A DNA stretch of 38,770 nt from the NCBI RefSeq assembly GCF_013214815.1, contig NZ_JABSPU010000020.1:1-38770 (forward strand). The letters run 5' to 3'. Of the stretch, positions 16,698 through 24,950 are shown in pieces. The notes beneath the pieces were generated by a model, which worked only from the letters and a program-made list of their open reading frames with translations, did no database searches and was not told where the DNA came from. Each line of letters begins with the position of its first letter. Position 1 is the stretch's first letter. The stretch is from Gilvibacter sp. GTDB lineage: Bacteria; Bacteroidota; Bacteroidia; Flavobacteriales; Flavobacteriaceae. Position numbers and translations under genes: made by a program.

Positions 16698-17792
16698 TTA
16701 ATTATCCTTTTTACGCGCGTCGATTCTGGCCTGAGCAATATCAAAAGCCGCCTGATGCGTAGTGATGTCTTGCTGCTCTGCTTTCTCTAGGATCTCCAAA
16801 GTAGTATTGTAGATGTTCTCGGTCTTGCGCATGATGTCTGCCTTCCCGTAGTTCTCCAATTCTGCATACACATTGATGATTCCACCAGCGTTGATCAAGA
16901 AATCAGGAGCGTAAACGATTCCACGCTCACGCAAGCGCTTTCCGTGGATGTTCTCATCGGCCAATTGGTTGTTGGCAGCACCCGCAATAACAGGAGCTTG
17001 CAATTGCTCAATGGTCTGATCGTTCACAGTAGCACCCAAAGCACAAGGAGCATAGATATCCATAGGTTCTGCATACAGGTTATCACCGCGGTAGATCTCT
17101 GCACCGTATTTCTGGCTTACCTCTTGCAAACGCTCTTCATTGATATCGCTTAAAACCACTTTTGCCCCTTCATTGGTTAAATGCTCTACAAGCGATTCAC
17201 CCACATTTCCGATCCCTTGCACAAAGACACGCTTGTCTTCTAACATTTCAGAACCAAAACGGTATTTAGCAGCTGCTTTCATTCCCATGAAAACACCATA
17301 GGCTGTAATTGGAGATGGATTACCTGCTCCTCCTTTTGCTTCGGAGATTCCAGTTACATAAGGAGTAACCGTACGCACTAGATCCATATCAGAAGTAGCC
17401 ATACCAACATCTTCAGCAGTAATATACTTTCCACCTAATGAGTGTACAAACTCTCCAAATCGCAACATAAGCTCAGGAGTCTTTTGCGTCTTGGCATCAC
17501 CAATGATAACCGCCTTACCTCCACCGAGATTCAAACCGGTGATAGCAGATTTATAGGTCATACCACGAGACAAACGAAGTACATCGTTCAAGGCCTCCCA
17601 TTCGGTCTTATACGACCACATTCGGGTACCTCCCAAAGCGGGTCCCATCACGGTATTGTGGATACCAATTATTGCTTTTAAACCTGTATCTTTGTCATTA
17701 CAAAAGACCACTTGCTCGTGGTTATCGAAAGAAAGTTGACCAAAAACGGGGTCCATTTTTTTCAGGTCTTCAAAAGGTATGGTTTCTGCCAT
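16698..17792 (-). CDS. Leucine dehydrogenase (Glu/Leu/Phe/Val dehydrogenase family)
   Basis: NAD-dependent oxidative deamination of leucine and other branched-chain amino acids to 2-oxo acids in the cytosol. The 364-residue protein has the substrate domain motif GPALGGTRMW, then MTYKSAITGLNLGGGKAVI with the catalytic lysine, TAEDVGMATSDMD, and the NAD-binding Rossmann segment GIGNVGESLVEHL with VVLSDINEERL. Length and order suit leucine rather than glutamate dehydrogenase (about 420 residues). The second of two adjacent ATGs (17792) is preferred. A good promoter lies upstream, and nusB follows 76 bases after the stop. HMG-CoA lyase at 9295-10158 acts later in the same catabolic pathway. Confidence 0.93.
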   Translation of the reverse strand: MAETIPFEDLKKMDPVFGQLSFDNHEQVVFCNDKDTGLKAIIGIHNTVMGPALGGTRMWSYKTEWEALNDVLRLSRGMTYKSAITGLNLGGGKAVIIGDAKTQKTPELMLRFGEFVHSLGGKYITAEDVGMATSDMDLVRTVTPYVTGISEAKGGAGNPSPITAYGVFMGMKAAAKYRFGSEMLEDKRVFVQGIGNVGESLVEHLTNEGAKVVLSDINEERLQEVSQKYGAEIYRGDNLYAEPMDIYAPCALGATVNDQTIEQLQAPVIAGAANNQLADENIHGKRLRERGIVYAPDFLINAGGIINVYAELENYGKADIMRKTENIYNTTLEILEKAEQQDITTHQAAFDIAQARIDARKKDN

Positions 17793-17832
17793 CATAAAAG
17801 TAATAGGTTAAGAATCCTTTAAAAAGGACGGG

Positions 17833-17864
17833 CAAAAGTAACGGTTAATTGAATTATTAACAAC
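17833..17864 (-). promoter_or_regulatory. Leucine dehydrogenase promoter
   Basis: On the minus strand: GTTG (17864-17861), 20-base spacer, TACTTTTG (17840-17833), about 40 bases before the ATG. Fits the Bacteroidota consensus. Confidence 0.6.
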
Positions 17865-17912
17865 TAAATAGGGGTATAAATAAGAATAATTTATTAACCA
17901 TCCGCTTAGGGA

Positions 17913-19667
17913 ATGAAGGAACTTAGGTATCTCAACAAATTTTTTATCAAGTATCGTGGCCGATTGGTTTTGGGCTTACTCATCACTGTTGTGGCGCGAA
18001 TCTTTGCCTTATTCATTCCGATCTTCATCGGGAACATAATTGATACCGTCAGCGCCTTCTACGATGCAACTGAAGATCAAATTGCGGCCCTGACCTCCGA
18101 ACTAAACACCAACATTCTGATCATCGTTGGAGCAGCAGTTTTGTCTGCCTTTTTCACCTTTTTGATGCGACAGACCTTAATTGTGATCTCCAGATATATT
18201 GAGTTCGACCTAAAGAACGAAGTCTTCTTACAATACGAGAGACTCTCTTTGGCTTTCTACAAACAAAACCGTACGGGTGACTTGATGAGTCGTATCAGTG
18301 AAGATGTCTCTAAGGTTCGCATGTATGTGGGCCCAGCTGTGATGTATAGTGCTACTACTGTAACGACCTTTGTGGTGACCATCAGTTATATGATCTATAC
18401 CGCGCCGCTCCTTACGCTCTACGCGGTTACTCCATTACCCATACTTTCCGTCGCGATCTATAAACTGAGTCGGGCCATTCATAAAAGAAGTACTGTGGTT
18501 CAAGAGTACTTGGCCAAACTCACCACGTTTACCCAAGAGTCATTTAGCGGAATTTCTGTGATCAAGGCATACGGTATTGAACCGCCTACCAATTCCAATT
18601 TTATTGAATTGGCAGAAGGCAGCAAAGACAAGAACATTGACCTGGTCAAAGTACAGGCCTTATTCTTTCCTTTAATGATCCTACTGATCGGTATTAGTAA
18701 TACCTTGGTAGTTTACATCGGAGGGCAGCAATACATCAACGGGCAGATTGATCTGGGAACCATTGTTGAATTCTTAGTTTATGTCAATATGCTGACTTGG
18801 CCTGTGGCAATCGTTGGCTGGGTTACCTCTATGATCCAACAAGCGGAAGCTTCTCAAAAGCGAATCAACGAATTTCTTAACCAACAACCGGAGATAGAGA
18901 ATCCAACACTGGAACCTTTAAATCTGCAAGGAACGATTCATTTTAAAGACGTCTATTTCACCTATCCGGATACTGGAATCACTGCCTTAAAAGGAGTAAG
19001 TTTTAGTCTAAAACCTGGTGAAAAGCTTGCCATTCTAGGAAATACGGGCGCAGGGAAGTCTACAGTGTTAGAACTGTTAGGCAGACTCTATGACGTCAAA
19101 GAGGGCCAGATAGAAATTGATGGAAAAGATCTTCGCGAACTCAACCTTGAAGCTTTTAGGCAGCAAATGGGTTATGTACCGCAAGATGCCTTCTTGTTTA
19201 GTGACACCATTGCCAACAACATTAAGTTTGGTAAAGAGTCAGCCCAAGAAGCAGAAATTCAACAAGCAGCTAAAATGGCTGTAGTCCATGACAATATTGT
19301 AGACTTTAGCAAAGGCTACGACACCATCTTAGGAGAACGGGGAATCACACTCTCCGGAGGACAAAAGCAACGTGTTTCAATTGCAAGAGCATTGATCAAA
19401 GCTCCAAAATTGTTGTTATTAGACGATTGCCTTTCCGCAGTAGACACAGAAACAGAAGAGGCTATTTTGAGTAATTTAGAGCTCGCTACTCAGGATTGCA
19501 CCACCCTAATTGTAAGTCACCGGGTTTCATCTGCAAAGACTGCAGATCAGATCATCGTGCTGGATGAAGGTCAAATTTTACAACAAGGAACCCACCAAGA
19601 ATTACTTTCTCAAGAAGGCTATTACAAGGAGCTTTACCAAAAACAATTGGCTGAAAAAGAAATATAG
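17913..19667 (+). CDS. ABC exporter, fused permease and ATPase
   Basis: A half-transporter of 584 residues resembling lipid or multidrug exporters. The membrane domain (about 1-310) has six helices. The ATPase domain (about 335-580) shows Walker A GNTGAGKST (Lys382), a Q-loop at YVPQDAFLFSDT, signature LSGGQKQRVSIARAL, Walker B LLLLDD (Asp504) and the switch SHR. The residue after the Walker B aspartate is Asp505, not the usual catalytic glutamate. This is the pattern of the degenerate site in two-subunit exporters, but no second ABC gene lies in the window. Divergent from leucine dehydrogenase; the PUR-domain gene follows 63 bases later. The substrate is unknown. Confidence 0.92.
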   Translation: MKELRYLNKFFIKYRGRLVLGLLITVVARIFALFIPIFIGNIIDTVSAFYDATEDQIAALTSELNTNILIIVGAAVLSAFFTFLMRQTLIVISRYIEFDLKNEVFLQYERLSLAFYKQNRTGDLMSRISEDVSKVRMYVGPAVMYSATTVTTFVVTISYMIYTAPLLTLYAVTPLPILSVAIYKLSRAIHKRSTVVQEYLAKLTTFTQESFSGISVIKAYGIEPPTNSNFIELAEGSKDKNIDLVKVQALFFPLMILLIGISNTLVVYIGGQQYINGQIDLGTIVEFLVYVNMLTWPVAIVGWVTSMIQQAEASQKRINEFLNQQPEIENPTLEPLNLQGTIHFKDVYFTYPDTGITALKGVSFSLKPGEKLAILGNTGAGKSTVLELLGRLYDVKEGQIEIDGKDLRELNLEAFRQQMGYVPQDAFLFSDTIANNIKFGKESAQEAEIQQAAKMAVVHDNIVDFSKGYDTILGERGITLSGGQKQRVSIARALIKAPKLLLLDDCLSAVDTETEEAILSNLELATQDCTTLIVSHRVSSAKTADQIIVLDEGQILQQGTHQELLSQEGYYKELYQKQLAEKEI

Positions 19668-19674
19668 ACTCCCT

Positions 19675-19706
19675 ATTGTTTGCTATGGATTTTTTTTAGA
19701 TTTTTG
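19675..19706 (+). promoter_or_regulatory. Putative promoter of the PUR-domain gene
   Basis: ATTG (19675-19678), 20-base spacer, GATTTTTG (19699-19706), one mismatch from the -7 consensus, 24 bases before the ATG. Partial match. Confidence 0.4.
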
Positions 19707-19730
19707 GCTAACGCAAAAACTAAACTAAAC

Positions 19731-20117
19731 ATGAGTGATCACATGCTGGAGAAAGAAGAAATCTACTCCAAAGTCCTAAGAGCAGGGCGCCGGACGTATT
19801 TCTTCGATGTTCGATCGACCAAAGCAGGAGACTATTATTTGACCATCACAGAGAGTAAAAAATTCACTAATGAAGATGGTTCTTTCCACTACAAAAAACA
19901 CAAGATCTACTTATATAAAGAAGATTTTTCTAGCTTCAGAGAGCATGTTAATGAAATGATCGATTTCATCATCGCTGAAAAAGGAGAAGAAGTGATCAGT
20001 GAACGTCATCAAAAAGACTACAAAAAAGAATACCATAACGGACAGCCGCAAACAGCAGAGGTAAGTTCGGATGCAACTACCCAGTCCTTTACCGATATTG
20101 ACTTTGACGATATTTAA
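19731..20117 (+). CDS. DUF3276 PUR-domain nucleic-acid-binding protein
   Basis: A 128-residue protein of the DUF3276 family, bacterial relatives of Pur-alpha; the Borrelia member binds DNA and RNA. The ATG at 19731 (MSDHMLEKEEIYSKVLRAG) matches the family start; an upstream ATG at 19684 is in another frame, and the in-frame TTG at 19680 is rejected. The PUR fold over about 8-85 shows VLRAGRRTYFFDVRSTKAGDYYLTITESKK and HKIYLYKEDFSSFREHVNEMIDFI, two strand sets followed by a helix. The C-terminal tail (about 90-128) is polar and acidic (FTDIDFDDI) and probably disordered. No signal peptide; cytosolic. A terminator follows at once. Confidence 0.88.
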   Translation: MSDHMLEKEEIYSKVLRAGRRTYFFDVRSTKAGDYYLTITESKKFTNEDGSFHYKKHKIYLYKEDFSSFREHVNEMIDFIIAEKGEEVISERHQKDYKKEYHNGQPQTAEVSSDATTQSFTDIDFDDI

Positions 20118-20138
20118 ATCTTAAAGTTTCCCTAAATG

Positions 20139-20174
20139 AAAAACCGCTTGACTTCTTTGCTAGCGGTTTTTTTT
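20139..20174 (+). terminator. Intrinsic terminator
   Basis: AAAAACCGCT (20139-20148) pairs with AGCGGTTTTT (20162-20171), with a 13-base loop and a run of eight Ts (20167-20174). It lies 21 bases after the PUR-domain gene stop. Confidence 0.88.
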
Positions 20175-20229
20175 ATCTTTAAGACTTATAGATTACTCGA
20201 TTAATCCAACCACAACACTCAAACCAACC

Positions 20230-22743
20230 ATGTTAAGAATCGCCTTTAGCCTGGCTGTATTTTTCTCACTAACAGCAACGGCACAAGACTATCACGTAGA
20301 TCTAAATTATTATCTTCCATCAGACGTCACTTACGACCCAAACATCCCAACACCAGAAAGTGTAATTGGACATCAAGTTGGAGATTGGCACATCACCCAC
20401 GACAAGCTTGCTATGTATATGCAGGCCTTGGCTGCGGCGAGTGATCGCATGACCATTGAGTCTCGAGGGACGAGTTTTGAAGGGCGACCGCTCTTTTTAC
20501 TAACAGTTACCAGTCCAGAAAATCATCAAAAAATAGATCAAATTCAAGCCGACCACATGGCCTTAACGGATTCCGGTAGCGGAGACACTTCTCAAATGCC
20601 TGTGATTGTTTACCAAGGTTTTTCCATCCACGGAAACGAACCCAGCGGATCCAATGCGGCTCTTCTCTACGCTTACTATTTGGCAGCAGCGCAAGGCCCG
20701 GTCATTGAAGAAAAATTAAAAAACGCTGTGATTCTTTTAGACCCGGCGTTAAACCCTGACGGACTGCAGCGTTTTGCCTATTGGGCCAACGTACACAAAA
20801 GCATCAATATCAATCCAGATCCAAACGATCGCGAGTACAGCGAGGTATGGCCTGGAGGAAGAACCAACCACTATTGGTTTGATATGAACCGCGACTGGTT
20901 ACCAGTACAACTGCCAGAATCCAGAGCGCGTATTGAAACTTTTCACAATTGGTATCCGAATGTATTGACAGACCATCACGAGATGGGCACCAATGCAACC
21001 TTCTTTTTCCAGCCGGGAATTCCATCCAGAACGCATCCGTTAACACCACAGCGCAATCAGGATTTGACAGGAGACATTGCTGAATTCCACGTAAAGGCCT
21101 TGGATCAGATTGGCAGTTTGTATTACACAGAAGAGAGCTTTGATGATTTTTACTACGGAAAGGGTTCTACCTTCCCAGACATCAATGGTGGAATTGGAAT
21201 CTTGTTTGAACAGGCTTCTTCTCGTGGACACGCTCAAGAAAGTGTCAATGGCATTTTGACCTTTCCATTTACTATTCGAAATCAGTTGACTGCTTCATTA
21301 AGTACCTTGGAGGCGAGTGTTGATATGCGCACCACTCTTTTAGATTATCAAAAGCAATTTTTTAGTGATGCGAGAGGCGAAGCTTCAAAAGGAGGTGCTT
21401 ATATCTTTGGAGACCCTAAGGATGCCGCTCGAGTATATCATTTTGCGGAGATCTTGGATCGACATAAAATCAAATTCCACGAACTCAAGAATGACGTGAA
21501 TGTAGGCGGAAAATCTTATAAGAAAGGCTTTAGTTACATCATTCCAAAGAACCAAAAGAATCACCGCCTGCTCAACGCCATGTTTGATGTGCGCACCACA
21601 TTCCAAGACAGCCTGTTCTATGACATTTCTGCTTGGACCTTCCCAATGGCATTCAACCTCAACTACAGCGACAAAGCTTCTTTGAGTGCAGCGGGAGACG
21701 AGGTGACTGACCTAAAACCCAAAGAGACTATTCTGACCAATACCGGTGGTTACGCCTATTTGATGGAATGGCACGAATACTATTCGCCTAAAGCTCTTAA
21801 TATGATCCTTGAGGAGGGCATTCGCGCTAAAGTGGGCATGAAACCATTTACACTTACAGGGAAACAGTACGACTACGGGACCATAATGATCCCGGCGCAA
21901 AATCAAAAGCTCGGCCCGCGAGATCTGGCAAAATTCCTAAACGATGTTGCTCGCGAGAGTCATATTGAGATCACAGGAGTAGGCACGGGTTATACCCAAG
22001 GAATTGATTTGGGTAGTAATCAGTTTAGAGCCATTGAAAAACAGGAAGTGGCTTTGATTATTGGAAACGGGATGAATCCTTATGATGCGGGTGAGATCTG
22101 GCATTTATTTGACACGCGTTACGCCATGAAGATCACTAAAATTGATACGGATGATTTTGGACGAGCTGATCTGAGCCGATACACAGACATCATTGTTCCC
22201 AACACTTGGGGCAGTGCCCTAGACAAATCCGATGCTGAAAAGCTGGAGGAGTGGATCCGCGATGGGGGAACCTTGATCGCCTACAAGAATATGGGACGTT
22301 GGTTGGATCGCAATGAACTCATGAAGATCGAATTCAAGTCTGAACAAGACACGGCGACTAACATCAGCTTTGAACAGCGCAGCAATTATTTTGGAGCTCA
22401 GGTTATTGGTGGAGCCATTTTCAACACCAAACTAGACCTCTCCCACCCGATCGCTTTTGGGTACACTAAGGAGAATATGCCGACTTTTAGAAACAGTACG
22501 TTGTTTATGGAGGCCGACAAGCAGAGTTATAACAACCCGGTACAGTATACCGAGAATCCACTTTTGAGTGGGTATATTTCTGAGGAGAACTTGGAACTGC
22601 TCGGAGGAACCTCTATGGTGAAGATCCAAGGTAAGGGCCGCGGACAGATCATTTACTTTACAGACAATACGAATTTTAGAGCCTTTTGGTACGGAACCAA
22701 CAAGCTCTTGATGAACGCCGTTTTCTTTGGAGATGAAATGTAG
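20230..22743 (+). CDS. Secreted M14-family zinc carboxypeptidase-like protein
   Basis: A periplasmic or secreted peptidase of 837 residues. A signal peptide (cleavage near TATAQ) is followed by an M14 domain (about 45-370). Zinc ligands are His134 and Glu137 in SIHGNEPSG and a later histidine in TDHHEMGTN; the catalytic glutamate is in GILFEQASSRG. DMNRDW and the LNPDG substrate loop also fit. The C-terminal half (about 400-837) includes a glutamine-amidotransferase-like fold (VALIIGNGMNPYDAGEIWHL, then LEEWIRDGGTLIAYKN) as in many Bacteroidota M14 proteins. The natural substrate is unknown. Its stop overlaps the next gene by 11 bases, suggesting coupled translation. Confidence 0.92.
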   Translation: MLRIAFSLAVFFSLTATAQDYHVDLNYYLPSDVTYDPNIPTPESVIGHQVGDWHITHDKLAMYMQALAAASDRMTIESRGTSFEGRPLFLLTVTSPENHQKIDQIQADHMALTDSGSGDTSQMPVIVYQGFSIHGNEPSGSNAALLYAYYLAAAQGPVIEEKLKNAVILLDPALNPDGLQRFAYWANVHKSININPDPNDREYSEVWPGGRTNHYWFDMNRDWLPVQLPESRARIETFHNWYPNVLTDHHEMGTNATFFFQPGIPSRTHPLTPQRNQDLTGDIAEFHVKALDQIGSLYYTEESFDDFYYGKGSTFPDINGGIGILFEQASSRGHAQESVNGILTFPFTIRNQLTASLSTLEASVDMRTTLLDYQKQFFSDARGEASKGGAYIFGDPKDAARVYHFAEILDRHKIKFHELKNDVNVGGKSYKKGFSYIIPKNQKNHRLLNAMFDVRTTFQDSLFYDISAWTFPMAFNLNYSDKASLSAAGDEVTDLKPKETILTNTGGYAYLMEWHEYYSPKALNMILEEGIRAKVGMKPFTLTGKQYDYGTIMIPAQNQKLGPRDLAKFLNDVARESHIEITGVGTGYTQGIDLGSNQFRAIEKQEVALIIGNGMNPYDAGEIWHLFDTRYAMKITKIDTDDFGRADLSRYTDIIVPNTWGSALDKSDAEKLEEWIRDGGTLIAYKNMGRWLDRNELMKIEFKSEQDTATNISFEQRSNYFGAQVIGGAIFNTKLDLSHPIAFGYTKENMPTFRNSTLFMEADKQSYNNPVQYTENPLLSGYISEENLELLGGTSMVKIQGKGRGQIIYFTDNTNFRAFWYGTNKLLMNAVFFGDEM

Positions 22744-23878
22744 TAACTATTTACTAGCACTTGTTGGCTTTTTTCTTTTCAGTTCTAGCGCGCTGGGACA
22801 GGAAGAGAAAGAGCAGCAATCACCCTATAATGTCTTACAAGGGAAAGACAGTTTCACTTGGGTAGACAATACCCAATCGGCTTTTGTGACCATAACTGTT
22901 CCCGGATCAGAAATTGAACCAGAAACAGAAGTGCTCGGATTTACTGTAGATCGGGATTATTATCAATTTTTGCCCCGTCGGTATGAAAGAGCAATGTACA
23001 CGAACGCATCAGACACCATTAAGGAAATTGAATTACTGAATTTCTTTAAGGACGATGAGATAAAGTACATGGAAGCAGAGACCATGAATACTTCCTTAGA
23101 GGTCACTACTGAGGTCTTTAAAAATAGTGATGGTAAGAAGTTTCAGTTGTGGTATTATCCCACACCCAAGGCGATATTGGACACCCTGTCTAATTTTGAA
23201 TCAGCAACACGGTATCATTATCATTTGGACTTTGTAGCTAATGATCACCTGTATGGTTTGTACACCATCTCTTATGAGGAGGAACCCATAGAAGAAGCAC
23301 TTGCCCGAGTAAAATGGATCAGCGAAAAAATCGAGGTATTTGGCTACTTTGTTGACTTGAATGCGCTCAATTATCGCGTCTCGCTCGATGAACCCGATGA
23401 GGCTATGGAGTTTGTAGATCCAGTGGCCAACTACGCCTTGACAGTACCCGAGTGGTTAAACATAACGCGTTCGGAGTATGAAGATGTTTTCTTTGCGTCA
23501 TTTCCAGATAATTACAATATCAAGAATGCGATGTCCATCTCTTTCTATGCCAAAGAAGATTTTGAGTCCTTTGAAGTCTTTAACCAAGAAAAGTTAGTCG
23601 GACTCAAAATGGGAGACCCCATTGGCCGAACCACGGTAATGATCAAAAACGAGTTGGAACCCCCAGCGAATTCTACGGGCGTTTCTTATAAGATTCAGCA
23701 GGTATTTGGTAAAGCAATGTATGAGATGCAATACGTAACCTATGAAACACCAACAGGTTACCTATTAATCAACTTTACTGCTACTCCCGAAACCTATGAT
23801 ATCAATGCTCCAAAATTCAGAGAAGTATTAGATGGGCTCTCTTTTGATATTGAGGAAGATGAAGAATCAGACGATTAA
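22733..23878 (+). CDS. Exported protein of unknown function
   Basis: I do not recognise this 381-residue protein. The ATG at 22733 gives MKCSNYLLALVGFFLFSSSALGQ, a signal peptide with cleavage near ALG-Q; an in-frame TTG two codons upstream is rejected. The mature protein is acidic, with many aromatic residues and alternating strand-like stretches, and ends in a very acidic tail (EEDEESDD). Two halves each end in similar short segments (DYYQFLPRRYERAMY; NYALTVPEWLNITRSEYEDVFFASF), perhaps a repeated domain. It overlaps the M14 peptidase gene by 11 bases and is probably translated with it. Its stop overlaps the convergent tRNA-binding gene by four bases. Confidence 0.75.
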   Translation: MKCSNYLLALVGFFLFSSSALGQEEKEQQSPYNVLQGKDSFTWVDNTQSAFVTITVPGSEIEPETEVLGFTVDRDYYQFLPRRYERAMYTNASDTIKEIELLNFFKDDEIKYMEAETMNTSLEVTTEVFKNSDGKKFQLWYYPTPKAILDTLSNFESATRYHYHLDFVANDHLYGLYTISYEEEPIEEALARVKWISEKIEVFGYFVDLNALNYRVSLDEPDEAMEFVDPVANYALTVPEWLNITRSEYEDVFFASFPDNYNIKNAMSISFYAKEDFESFEVFNQEKLVGLKMGDPIGRTTVMIKNELEPPANSTGVSYKIQQVFGKAMYEMQYVTYETPTGYLLINFTATPETYDINAPKFREVLDGLSFDIEEDEESDD

Positions 23879-24204
23879 GCGATTCGCAATCCATTTGGAG
23901 TTTCTTTGGATGGCGATAAGATCGTGACGGCTTTACCGTCTACGGCACCCAAAACTAAACATTGGCTCATAAATGGGCCAATTTGTTTTTCCGGAAAGTT
24001 CACCACAGCAATTACCTGAGTTCCCAAAAGTTCTTCTTTGGTATACTTCACGGTGATCTGAGCAGAACTTTTAAGGATACCCAGTTCGCCAAAGTCAATG
24101 CGAAGTTTATAAGCTGGATTTCTGGCTTCGGGAAAATCGGTTACTTCTACGACAGTTCCCACGCGCATATCTACTTTGGTAAAATCGTTCCAACTCAGTT
24201 CCAT
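23875..24204 (-). CDS. CsaA-like tRNA-binding domain protein
   Basis: A 109-residue single-domain protein with the EMAP/OB fold found in CsaA, MetRS C-termini and YgjH. The ATG at 24204 gives MELSWNDFTKVDMRVGTVVEV, matching CsaA; upstream in-frame codons are rejected. Motifs are DMRVGTVVEVTDFPEARNPAYKLRIDFG, SSAQIT, VIAVVNFPEKQIGPFMSQCLVLGA and the C-terminal NGLRIA. CsaA has been described as a dimeric chaperone linked to export and as a tRNA binder; its exact role is open. Divergent from the redoxin gene. Confidence 0.92.
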   Translation of the reverse strand: MELSWNDFTKVDMRVGTVVEVTDFPEARNPAYKLRIDFGELGILKSSAQITVKYTKEELLGTQVIAVVNFPEKQIGPFMSQCLVLGAVDGKAVTILSPSKETPNGLRIA

Positions 24205-24246
24205 AGTGTTAAAATTTATGTCGCTTAAAAATAGGCAATCTTGACG

Positions 24247-24254
24247 TATCTTTG
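24247..24254 (+). promoter_or_regulatory. Putative redoxin promoter -7 element
   Basis: TATCTTTG matches TAnnTTTG, 57 bases before the redoxin ATG in the divergent gap. No clear -33 element at the right spacing. Confidence 0.4.
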
Positions 24255-24311
24255 CTGTAACGATCACTGCGGATTTCCGACAGATATTGCACACCAAAAC
24301 TTTACAATTGC

Positions 24312-24893
24312 ATGGCTAGAACTGAATCAAAAATGATCCCTTTGGGCACGGTTGCCCCAGACTTTTTCTTGGATGACGTAATGAGCACCGGTTTTAAGAA
24401 TTTGGAGCAGGTCAAAGGAGATAAAGGCACGGTGATCATGTTCATTTGTAACCACTGCCCTTTTGTAAAGCACGTCAATGAGGAATTGGTGCGCATTGCG
24501 AATGATTATACTGTTCCCGGTTTTGGTTTTGCCGCTATTAGCAGCAATGATGTAGAGACTTATCCACAAGACGGCCCGGAAGAAATGTATGAAACCGGAC
24601 GCAAGCACAAGTATCCGTTTGCTTACCTCTACGATAAAACGCAAGAAGTTGCCATAGCCTATGGCGCTACTTGCACTCCAGATTTTTTTGTCTTTGATGC
24701 CGATCTAAAATTGGTCTACCGCGGTCAAATGGACGACTCTCGCCCATCTAATGGAATTCCTGTGAACGGACGAGACCTGCGTGAGGCCTTAGATAACATC
24801 CTAAACAACCATCCGCAGCGCAAAGATCAAAAGCCGAGCATTGGTTGCAACATTAAGTGGAAACCAAATTCTCAAGATGGTTTAGAATTCTAA
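24312..24893 (+). CDS. Redoxin / AhpC-TSA-family thioredoxin-like protein
   Basis: A 193-residue thioredoxin-fold protein, expected to be a thiol oxidoreductase or peroxidase. Near residue 46 it has FICNHCPFVKHV, a C-x-x-C redox pair (Cys46, Cys49) where thioredoxin has CGPC. The cis-proline region is ATCTPDFFVFDADLKLVYRGQMDD. No signal peptide or membrane helix is seen, so it should act in the cytosol. The C-terminal SIGCNIKW is typical of this redoxin group. The SulP transporter starts 57 bases after the stop but has its own possible promoter. The substrate is unknown. Confidence 0.9.
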   Translation: MARTESKMIPLGTVAPDFFLDDVMSTGFKNLEQVKGDKGTVIMFICNHCPFVKHVNEELVRIANDYTVPGFGFAAISSNDVETYPQDGPEEMYETGRKHKYPFAYLYDKTQEVAIAYGATCTPDFFVFDADLKLVYRGQMDDSRPSNGIPVNGRDLREALDNILNNHPQRKDQKPSIGCNIKWKPNSQDGLEF

Positions 24894-24921
24894 ACTTCCC
24901 TAGCTAGTTGAGCGAATAGTG

Positions 24922-24929
24922 TATATTTG
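24922..24929 (+). promoter_or_regulatory. Putative SulP transporter promoter -7 element
   Basis: TATATTTG matches TAnnTTTG exactly, 21 bases before the SulP ATG. No TTTG at the usual -33 distance. Confidence 0.45.
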
Positions 24930-24950
24930 CGGCTTTTTAGCGAAGCAGCC

